This document shows positions 58,101 to 64,000 of a stretch of DNA of 64,000 nt, piece after piece. Both the position numbers and the translations under genes were made by a program. The DNA comes from Paraglaciecola sp. 20A4. Lineage in GTDB: Bacteria; Pseudomonadota; Gammaproteobacteria; Enterobacterales; Alteromonadaceae. Under the pieces are notes generated by a model that saw nothing but the letters and a program-made list of their open reading frames with translations, did no database searches and was not told the DNA's origin. Location of the stretch: assembly GCF_011378905.1 (NCBI RefSeq), contig NZ_WTPY01000002.1, forward strand, positions 1 to 64,000, in the 5' to 3' direction. Positions within the stretch are counted from its first letter, which is position 1. The number at the start of each line of letters is the position of its first letter.

Positions 58101-58170
58101 ATACGCTTTGCGCTTTCGTTTCGGCACAAAAGCAGCACAACATAAAAGCCAAAAAAAAAGCTATTTTCAA
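55153..58170 (-). CDS. Hybrid sensor histidine kinase, 7TMR-DISM type
   Basis: The 1005-residue protein has a signal peptide (1-20), a periplasmic 7TMR-DISM extracellular domain (about 25-165), and seven membrane helices (about 178-385). A short coiled coil and a HisKA domain with phospho-acceptor His435 (in HFLANMSHEIRTPL) follow, then an ATPase domain (DSGEGIS, GGTGLGLSIAKRL), a receiver domain with Asp732 (LLLLDIHMPELDG), and an HPt domain with His847 (SIHRIKGAAGSFG). DISM domains are thought to bind carbohydrates or other small ligands. No response regulator gene is adjacent, so its output partner is encoded elsewhere. Confidence 0.93.
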   Translation of the reverse strand: MKIAFFLAFMLCCFCAETKAQSVLVPHFSTSEITHNDISTELAYLSVGSAQIPNYQSTLKDWLHSFKDRNMSSLFKDRYVTVFEIYNDTQNQNWFLHPNGSVVETLQISVYKSNNAALTTLSGLDHENSYPLHYGSHITIQPGETVTVLMLFSSDFFFAPMKITLQTQDHMKHIVAIHNVTLFICFGICLALGLYNLFIFIVMRDNQYLYYALSTLFYASAWAALFGVFEYLNLFSTKIWLMPGFLLGSAFSAFFQIAFFRLNITSKRTMYLLLVVGCLCLLLLPLAFYSQAMGLIAVSIMSTAVLLIGLIVGIVAWKQGYKPARYFVFALICVIAPNIVGNLLNLRILPGIGSIDIYLLGFVGIAADSLILAFALAEKMRLINLRNIQLKSQLEQAVEFRTQALREANQNLALSNRKLVEANSAKDHFLANMSHEIRTPLTSIMGYADGILLGDIDKAEQERVTNIIYQNGAHLLHIINDILDLSKIDANKLDFDASPCHLFSLLGEIESVVSKRAKDKGLRFRIDYAFPLPEQIITDATRLKQILFNLTNNALKFTDHGHIRLYVSIVDSMLVIEVIDSGEGISQGNLHKLFNPFTQADSVINRQVGGTGLGLSIAKRLAQGLGGDIKAKSQPGQGSTFAITVKLVTPKDTPWLSTAEEADLSNINQVVHSPKLPLLGACKVLLADDHPNNRELVALLLKRMNIAVTEVATGRQALDVLKNEQFNLLLLDIHMPELDGVETLKYIRKIGITTPAIALTANTMKHEVDHYLRIGFTDHLAKPIERNIFVNKVSRYLNLTTPDKVKVADDKMRPLINGYIADLRKELASIEKAWVNKDLNAIIESIHRIKGAAGSFGLANISDVFKTFERHIAKNDEVALEKSITKTLKYAYMCIGLPGVDVTQAIVNFNQSFETYLAQLPTAISRSEAMLDDIRKLSKKGDTLLAIQVVASLQQAFTDNAWTHANVYLAQLSCVLNEGEKNINVYEHAIKTIHSALQRLSEALK

Positions 58171-58372
58171 AATAACACCAACATACTAACTAAACTCTCT
58201 ATATTGCTACTTCAAAGGTCACAAAAGCGCGGTCGACCCTACTGTACGACCATAAATTATATTGTCGCCAATCAACGACTAATTCAAATTATGCATGACA
58301 AAGCCTAGAAGAGGTTAGTGTTTTTACCGTTTACGGTGTTTTTCCTTAAAATATGTGTGGTTATTAAAAATT

Positions 58373-58972
58373 TTACTGGTCTTGGCTCGATTGCATCGCT
58401 ATATGACGTGCGAAGACTCGCGCTTGCATACCCAAAAATGTTTCGAGTAATGGTCCTGTATCAATTCCTTGCGTGAGATACAGCGTTTGGGCCAACGCCT
58501 CAAGTGTAGATAAACCTGATCCTACTGTTGTGTTGCGGATGTGGTATTTTCCTTGGGGCGGCTGAGCAAAATGGCATGCGGATAAATCATGTAGCCAAGG
58601 GTTTAATTGCCACATTCTATAAGCTTTACGCCAAGTAGCATCGAGCAATATAAGTGTATCAATTTTGCGCCGTTCCCCCTTATCTATCGATTCCAATGGA
58701 ATGCTATTTTGACTAGGGTAAATCACATAGGCTTCACGCTTTTGCTCTTTCAAATTATGGGTAAGCTGGGAAAAATCGAGGGCCTTCTCACCCACCCAAA
58801 TTTGACAGTTGGGCACACATAAGCGAATTAATCTCACGCTACTCTTAGCATGATGCGCTTCAGTGGGATGTTGCAGAATAATAATTTTCTGAGTGCTATT
58901 AACAGTACACAGCAAACTACATACGCATACTGACTGTGGATAACCGCAATGTGTACATAAAACTCTCCTCAT
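58373..58972 (-). CDS. DTW-domain tRNA aminocarboxypropyltransferase-like protein
   Basis: The 199-residue protein starts MRRVLCTHCGYPQSVCVC, a four-Cys zinc site, and has the DTW-type core LILLDATWRKAYRMW. DTW proteins such as E. coli TapT (YfiP) add the acp3U modification to tRNA U47 using SAM; which tRNA position is modified here is inferred. I used the inner ATG, since the longer open frame would overlap the next gene and lacks family similarity at its start. No clear ribosome binding site is seen. Confidence 0.82.
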   Translation of the reverse strand: MRRVLCTHCGYPQSVCVCSLLCTVNSTQKIIILQHPTEAHHAKSSVRLIRLCVPNCQIWVGEKALDFSQLTHNLKEQKREAYVIYPSQNSIPLESIDKGERRKIDTLILLDATWRKAYRMWQLNPWLHDLSACHFAQPPQGKYHIRNTTVGSGLSTLEALAQTLYLTQGIDTGPLLETFLGMQARVFARHIAMQSSQDQ

Positions 58973-59093
58973 AACGCTAAACCAAGTAGTTGCGAGTCTG
59001 ATGTGGATGACAAATAAACGTGTTTGAGCATGGGTATTCTTATCGATGAAGGCATAATGGCGCTGAACGACTATTCTATCGAGATATTTTATA

Positions 59094-59435
59094 GTGAAAA
59101 ACACATATTATAGCCAAATTTGGCAAACAGTTTGTGCTATCCCAAAGGGAAAAGTTGCCTGTTATGGGCAAATAGCAGATCTGGCCGGATTACCGGGACG
59201 CGCGAGACTAGTTGGAAAATCTCTTGGTTTTGTACCCAAGGATATGTTTGTTCCTTGGTACCGTGTATTGCGTTCAACTGGCCAACTTGCTTTTCCCCTA
59301 GGTTCTGAACAAGCGTTGCATCAAGCTGGTTTATTACAGGAAGAAAATGTAGCGGTTATCGCAAATAGAGTGAAACTCGCTACTTTTCAATGGCAACCAA
59401 CGCTAGATGAAATGCTTTGGAAGCTAACTTCTTAA
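59094..59435 (+). CDS. Alkyltransferase-like (Atl) DNA repair protein
   Basis: The 113-residue protein matches the C-terminal domain of O6-methylguanine-DNA methyltransferases, with IPKGKVACYGQIADLAG and a helix-turn-helix region. The active site PCHRV is PWYRV here, so the alkyl-accepting Cys is replaced by Trp. This marks it as an ATL protein, which binds O6-alkylguanine and hands it to nucleotide excision repair rather than repairing it directly. The start is GTG. It is divergent from the DTW gene. Confidence 0.9.
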   Translation: MKNTYYSQIWQTVCAIPKGKVACYGQIADLAGLPGRARLVGKSLGFVPKDMFVPWYRVLRSTGQLAFPLGSEQALHQAGLLQEENVAVIANRVKLATFQWQPTLDEMLWKLTS

Positions 59436-59534
59436 CCTTCGTTATTAAATGCTCTAATGAAAAGTGTTCACTTACTGACATTTTCATAAATACAGTAAAG
59501 TACGTTTGTAATGTTTAAGACACTAAGAGATTTT

Positions 59535-61025
59535 TTAAGCAATAGAACTTTTACAGTAATGTTGGATAAAATCTAAATGGTTGGGTAACGAACTCACTCG
59601 CTTCGCTGTGTGATGTTTGCTGTGTGCTAAAAACATTGTTAATTCTTGCTCAGACATCGAATCGACTATGGGATGGTAAGCTTCTGGTTTTATGCCTTGT
59701 CCCAGCATTACCTGTAACCATGATGCTTCACCAAACAATTCGCCATCACCCTGATAGACATGACCACGTTGCGAAAACTGTTCAATGCGTGTGCGCAATG
59801 TATCAGGTATCGACATCTGCTTGCAGTGGCGCCAAAATCTAGAGTCTTTGCGAGCAGTAACGTGGTAATGCAAAACGATAAAATCTCGAATATTGTCGAT
59901 TTCATTACGCATAGTAGAATTGAATTTTTCCACTAAGGCTGGCTCCATGCGCTTTGTGGGCAAAGACTGCATAAGACGAATGATACTTTGTTGAATAAGA
60001 TGAATACTGGTTGATTCCAGTGGTTCTATAAAGCCACCCGCTAAACCTATAGCGACACAATTTTTATTCCATAGCTTACGTCTGACACCGGTTTTGAATT
60101 TGATCAGGCGAGGTGAATTCAAAGGTTTTCCCTGAATATTGGCCAATAATTGTCCTTGGGCGTCGCTGTCGGTTATGTATTTGCTACAAAATACCATACC
60201 ATTGCCCATACGGTTCTGTAATGGGATTTGCCACTGCCACCCAGCATCGTGGGCAATTGAGCGGGTATAGGGGACGCTATCATTGTGCAACTCAGTTTGT
60301 ATGGCCACGGCGCTATCGCAGGGTAACCAATGACTCCAGTCTTCATAGCCAGTGTGAAGAGCTTGTTCGATCAATAAACCACGAAAACCGCTGCAATCAA
60401 TAAAGAGATCACCATCGAATACCTGTCCACTCTCCAGAACTAATGATTCGATCTGTCCATTTTTTTGATCCAAATTGACCTGCTGAATTTTACCTTCTAC
60501 CCGAATTACTCCGTTCTTTTGCGCAAGATCGCGTAAAAATTTGGCATATAAACTAGCATCGAAATGGTAAGCGTGGTTTCTATTTTGCTTAGGAGCCGTG
60601 GCAAATTTCCCTAATCTGCATGCAAGGTGTTCGGTACAGTAGTCGCCAATTTCACTAGCAATGTTTAATTTATCGCCTCGTAACCAAAAATGATGAAAGC
60701 CTGCAGCCCAACACCCGTGAGAGAAATGTCCAAATGAATGTAAATAAGATTGATTTTTTTCTAGCCAGTTTTCGAACTTGATACCTAGTTTGAAGGTGGC
60801 GTTTGTGGCTGCCATAAATTCAGCCTCGTTGATTTTTAGTAAATCATGGAATAAATGCAGAGTAGGGATAGTCGCTTCACCAACGCCTACTGTGGGAATA
60901 GCATCAGATTCAACGAGCGTCACTTGAATATTTTTGCCAAATAACTTACCAAAAGCGGCTGCAGACATCCAGCCTGCGGTGCCACCACCAGCAATAACCA
61001 CTTTTTTAATAGCGTGTTCGTTCAT
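59535..61025 (-). CDS. Flavin-dependent tryptophan halogenase family protein
   Basis: The 496-residue protein has the FAD-binding GGGTAGWMSA (about 13-22), the catalytic lysine at Lys79 (TFKLGIKF), the halogenase motif WQWQIP (263-268) and FIEPLESTS with the active-site Glu. All key residues for FAD-dependent chlorination or bromination are kept. Members next to TonB receptor and SapC genes are common in marine bacteria and Caulobacter-type genomes; their substrates are mostly unknown and tryptophan may not be the substrate. No flavin reductase gene is nearby. Confidence 0.92.
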   Translation of the reverse strand: MNEHAIKKVVIAGGGTAGWMSAAAFGKLFGKNIQVTLVESDAIPTVGVGEATIPTLHLFHDLLKINEAEFMAATNATFKLGIKFENWLEKNQSYLHSFGHFSHGCWAAGFHHFWLRGDKLNIASEIGDYCTEHLACRLGKFATAPKQNRNHAYHFDASLYAKFLRDLAQKNGVIRVEGKIQQVNLDQKNGQIESLVLESGQVFDGDLFIDCSGFRGLLIEQALHTGYEDWSHWLPCDSAVAIQTELHNDSVPYTRSIAHDAGWQWQIPLQNRMGNGMVFCSKYITDSDAQGQLLANIQGKPLNSPRLIKFKTGVRRKLWNKNCVAIGLAGGFIEPLESTSIHLIQQSIIRLMQSLPTKRMEPALVEKFNSTMRNEIDNIRDFIVLHYHVTARKDSRFWRHCKQMSIPDTLRTRIEQFSQRGHVYQGDGELFGEASWLQVMLGQGIKPEAYHPIVDSMSEQELTMFLAHSKHHTAKRVSSLPNHLDFIQHYCKSSIA

Positions 61026-61051
61026 TATTCTTACCTGTACTGCACAGCCTT

Positions 61052-62095
61052 TTAACGTCTGAGCTTGTTTTGTAAGTCGGCACGTAACTTACGTAAGGTT
61101 AAATCATCCATTGGACTAGCTAGTATACTTTTAGCATTCTCTGGGATATGTGAGTAATCACTTTTGTTATAATCGAATACATAATGATCGAACAAATGTC
61201 GCCAAGCATCCCGCTGATGCTCGGGTAAATCTCGTAGGCTCATCATGGCGAGTAACAAGGCATTGGTAGGTCTGCCCATTTGTGCTGGTGTATCTCGCCA
61301 CCAATGCGTTATAAGCACATTGAATCCACTCAACCCTTGTACATGATGCCACCACATACTGGGTAAAATAAGCGCATCACCAGCGTCTAGTTCTGCTACT
61401 TGGGCTGATTTAAGGGCATCAGTAAACTTGGGATGCCGTATCAAATCAGGATCGGCAAAATCTACGGTACTAATTGCTTGTCCGCCGGGTGCTTTGTCTA
61501 TTGGACCAACGTACAGATTTTTAATTTGCTCAGGTGGAAACAAAGTAAAGCGTCGTTTGCCTACTGCACAACAGGCTAAATTTTGGGCAAAGTCATAGTG
61601 AGCTGCAATGAAACTAGCATTGCCCAACCAAATATTTACCAGCGGTGCGTTAACGTCACGTAATGGTTCTATGTCTTTGAGTAATCGAGGTAAACTCTGG
61701 GCAATGCTGGTGGCGCTAACATAGACACATTCTTGGTTGTCACCGTTACCTCGTCTGAGTATCTCGTCCAATACTTGGGTTAATGCCTGTTGCTTTGTCT
61801 GAAAATTGAAGCCCGACATATCGCGATTATAAAATACTCGCCCTTTTTCAGATGCTGGCAGATAACTGGCATTGAACGGTGTACCTTGATCGAACTGTAA
61901 TAAATATTGTGCCGCTGCCAGATCAGATTGTTTAGCCGCCTTTACAAGTGGCCAATGTTGGCAATAGCCTTTTAAGATGATTGGCTCTTGGCTTACAAGT
62001 AAGACTGATGGTAAGTTGTCCGGAGACATACCTTCAATACACTTTACCTTTTGCGTAACGTGAGAAGTATGCGTAATTGTTACCTTAGAATTCAC
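61052..62095 (-). CDS. Cupin-like (JmjC-type) domain protein
   Basis: The 347-residue protein has the Cupin_8/JmjC-like core: the iron-binding pair HYD in IAAHYDFAQN, then FTLFPPEQ, and DAGDALILPSMWWHHV with the third His. Such proteins are usually 2-oxoglutarate- and iron-dependent hydroxylases. The substrate is unknown. It lies 26 bp before the halogenase gene and 3 bp after the SapC-like gene, so all three are one transcript. Confidence 0.88.
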   Translation of the reverse strand: MNSKVTITHTSHVTQKVKCIEGMSPDNLPSVLLVSQEPIILKGYCQHWPLVKAAKQSDLAAAQYLLQFDQGTPFNASYLPASEKGRVFYNRDMSGFNFQTKQQALTQVLDEILRRGNGDNQECVYVSATSIAQSLPRLLKDIEPLRDVNAPLVNIWLGNASFIAAHYDFAQNLACCAVGKRRFTLFPPEQIKNLYVGPIDKAPGGQAISTVDFADPDLIRHPKFTDALKSAQVAELDAGDALILPSMWWHHVQGLSGFNVLITHWWRDTPAQMGRPTNALLLAMMSLRDLPEHQRDAWRHLFDHYVFDYNKSDYSHIPENAKSILASPMDDLTLRKLRADLQNKLRR

Positions 62096-62098
62096 AAA

Positions 62099-62839
62099 TC
62101 ACGCATCTATAGCATGGCTAATACGCTGGTTTTTACGGGCGACTAAATCTCTAAAGTGTACTTGTGAGGCTAAAATCAGATAGGCTGCTTGCAAATAACC
62201 GGTGTTGTGTAAGCGCACTATATTTTCCGGACTTAAATTATTAAGTACTTCTTCATTAATCGTATAAAAGCCAATTAATTGATGTTTTTCGCCACTATCT
62301 AGAGTGACGTCTAACGTCATCGACTCAAGTAGGTTGAGCGTGGTTAAAGCACTGACGAATGCTTGGTTACCTTGTAGTCCGTGGTGTAATGTTTCTAATA
62401 TGGCGGCTATATCTTCTAAATATTGACTGTTACCGCCGTACTCTAAAAATAATTCAATGCCTTCGGTTTTACTTAATCGGGGGGAATCCAAATCGATGGT
62501 AATAACGCGTTGCTGCTCTGTTATGCCATCAGTGGTTATATCCTGGGTACCGATAAAGAATGGCAATCGTTGAACTGACAAAGGTAGGTAAGCGGCATCC
62601 CATTTATCATCATGTAAAAATAGGTTTTCATGCTGTTCAAAACCAAACAAAGTGATGGGAGTGAATTGACCACTTTCAGGATCTTTATGAAATACAATAG
62701 GGTAATGTGCTTGTACGCTGCGTATTTCATCCACGAATGTAGGCGTAAACCAAAGGTTATCAGCATACTGCTCACCTCTTTTGGTGAGCACCCGTAAATC
62801 GCTATGTTCAATACTATTTAGTAATGCATGGTTTGCCAT
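62099..62839 (-). CDS. SapC family protein
   Basis: The 246-residue protein matches the SapC family (name taken from a Campylobacter S-layer-related protein) through the segments YADNLWFTPTFVDEIRS, YPIVFHKD and PFFIGTQ. No signal peptide is seen. Function is unknown; the family is repeatedly found beside TonB receptors, cupins and tryptophan halogenases. The start at 62839 is favoured by AAGGTGGGG upstream; ten more residues are possible. Confidence 0.85.
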   Translation of the reverse strand: MANHALLNSIEHSDLRVLTKRGEQYADNLWFTPTFVDEIRSVQAHYPIVFHKDPESGQFTPITLFGFEQHENLFLHDDKWDAAYLPLSVQRLPFFIGTQDITTDGITEQQRVITIDLDSPRLSKTEGIELFLEYGGNSQYLEDIAAILETLHHGLQGNQAFVSALTTLNLLESMTLDVTLDSGEKHQLIGFYTINEEVLNNLSPENIVRLHNTGYLQAAYLILASQVHFRDLVARKNQRISHAIDA

Positions 62840-62964
62840 ATAAGCCCCACCTTTATTTATTGTTGCCAATTAATGCTCATTATTAATTATTTTATTTATT
62901 CGCTTAATTAGACAAAAGCCGCAGTACTTTTTAAGTACTGCGACGCACTTTTTAAAATTTAATA

Positions 62965-64000
62965 TTAAAAGGTATATCTAGCTCCAATGTTATAACGAGC
63001 GCCTGATTGTGTCAGTTTGTAAATCAAACGATTATCCCGGCCGAATTCATTGATATATTCATCAGTAATATTAATGCCTTCTAAGAATACGGTCAGTCCT
63101 TCGAGCTGTTTTATTTCGTAACTTACGTTAAAGTCAATTTGATAATAAGCATCGGTAAATATAGGCGCTGTTAAATCACCATTTACTCGGCGTTCATTTA
63201 GAAACTCATCACGCCAGTTATAGGCAATTCGCGCTTGTAAACCGTCTTTATCATAGAAAGCAACTAGATTAGCGGTGTCACTCAAACCCACGAGTGCTTC
63301 CGTGTCACTTAATGATGATTTATCGTACTCTAGTCCGGAATCAACCATTGTGTAGTTAACTATTGCGCCAAAACCAGATTCACCAAATAGGTGTTGAACA
63401 TTAAATTCAATACCGTCTATGGTGTGTTCGGTATCACCGTTTACCGGAACATTGATTCTAAAGTTAACAAGGTTGTCAGTGGCTGAATCGCCCAATATTG
63501 TTCCGCCGTCCAACTCGCCATTTTCGTCAAACTTGGGTGTAACGTTCGGATCATCAGCATAGTTCTCAAAGATGTATGTGCGTAACTGTTGGTTTGTCGC
63601 ACCGGCACCTAATGCAGCTACCGCAGCATCAAATTTTTCACCATCTAATGGGTTCGCAAGATTGAAAATCGTTGAATTGCTGGTACCTGTAGTAATCCAA
63701 TTTTTTACGTCCTTTCTAAAATACCCTAGGGATACATAACTGCCTTCTTCGTAATACCATTCAGCAGATAAATCGTAATTTACCGATTCTAATGGACGAA
63801 GTCCTGGATTTCCTGAATTCCCCGAGTAACCACTCAAGCTACCCGCCGTGCTGATAGTCGTACCGCCTTGTAGGGCACCGTAACCAGCACGTGAAATCGT
63901 TTTACCCAACGCAGCGCGCAAAATAATGTCATCTGTGACCGACAGATTAAAATTAAAACTGGGTAAGAACTGTGAATAGTCGGCGGATTGCTTAAGGGTT
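62965..64000 (-). CDS. TonB-dependent receptor, C-terminal part (cut by window edge)
   Basis: The reading frame stays open to the right edge, so only the last ~345 residues of an outer membrane TonB-dependent receptor are seen. The visible part is a beta-barrel of the long Caulobacter/Alteromonas type, with the repeated aromatic-Gly strand pattern (SAEWYYEEGSYVSLGYF, QIDFNVSYEIKQLEG) and the C-terminal YNIGARYTF. The start and plug domain are outside the window. It is probably the first gene of the receptor-SapC-cupin-halogenase group and the uptake protein of that system. Confidence 0.92.
   Translation of the reverse strand, partial: TLKQSADYSQFLPSFNFNLSVTDDIILRAALGKTISRAGYGALQGGTTISTAGSLSGYSGNSGNPGLRPLESVNYDLSAEWYYEEGSYVSLGYFRKDVKNWITTGTSNSTIFNLANPLDGEKFDAAVAALGAGATNQQLRTYIFENYADDPNVTPKFDENGELDGGTILGDSATDNLVNFRINVPVNGDTEHTIDGIEFNVQHLFGESGFGAIVNYTMVDSGLEYDKSSLSDTEALVGLSDTANLVAFYDKDGLQARIAYNWRDEFLNERRVNGDLTAPIFTDAYYQIDFNVSYEIKQLEGLTVFLEGINITDEYINEFGRDNRLIYKLTQSGARYNIGARYTF

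Noticed and set aside
58935-58943. Perfect DnaA box TGTGGATAA inside the DTW-domain gene
   Set aside because: A single box in coding sequence without GATC clustering or a second box nearby; chance is a sufficient explanation.

Overview
The window is chromosomal core DNA of a marine gammaproteobacterium, most likely an Alteromonadales member of the Alteromonas/Paraglaciecola/Glaciecola kind. This rests on gene order (E. coli-like blocks with Alteromonadales-style changes), moderately AT-rich base composition, Dam-type GATC clusters at the origin, and a TonB-receptor/SapC/cupin/halogenase group at the right edge. I see no insertion sequence, prophage, CRISPR array or tRNA gene. The best-supported unusual signals are non-coding.

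Left block (1-16600). A divergent rRNA-type promoter sits at the left edge. It is followed by the conserved yrdA / yrdB-aroE / hemF-tsaC-yrdD-smg-dprA-LysM cluster, with an ompW gene carrying FNR-like sites set inside it. Then come def-fmt-rsmB-trkA. A small envelope group (a DUF2780 protein, a Tyr/Arg-rich secreted protein and a TraT-like lipoprotein) separates trkA from an inverted trkH, so both parts of the Trk potassium uptake system are present.

Middle block (16600-29300). polA is preceded by a long region with DnaA boxes and clustered GATC sites. After it come a short Spot 42 RNA, engB, cytochrome c4, and an unannotated CsrB/CsrC-like regulatory RNA directly before yihI. In E. coli, spf and csrC occupy the same neighbourhoods. 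Next are a DUF2489 gene, tag, glyQS, a lipoprotein, a diguanylate cyclase and an Asp/Glu racemase.

Origin block (29400-55100). gyrB-recF-dnaN-dnaA run leftward. rpmH-rnpA-yidD-yidC-yajQ-mnmE and then mioC-dnaT-dnaC run rightward to a GATC-dense oriC at about 42.9-43.5 kb. Beyond it are mnmG-rsmG-parA-parB and the nine-gene atp operon. Two parS-type sites lie inside recF and a weaker one lies after atpC, roughly 11-12 kb on either side of oriC. One locus therefore holds the initiator, sliding clamp, helicase loader, origin and segregation system.

Right block (55100-64000). It holds a 7TMR-DISM hybrid histidine kinase, a DTW-domain tRNA modification enzyme, an alkyltransferase-like DNA repair protein, and a leftward group of TonB-dependent receptor (cut by the window edge), SapC-like protein, cupin-like (JmjC-type) protein and flavin-dependent tryptophan halogenase-like protein. 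The substrate of this last group cannot be told from sequence.
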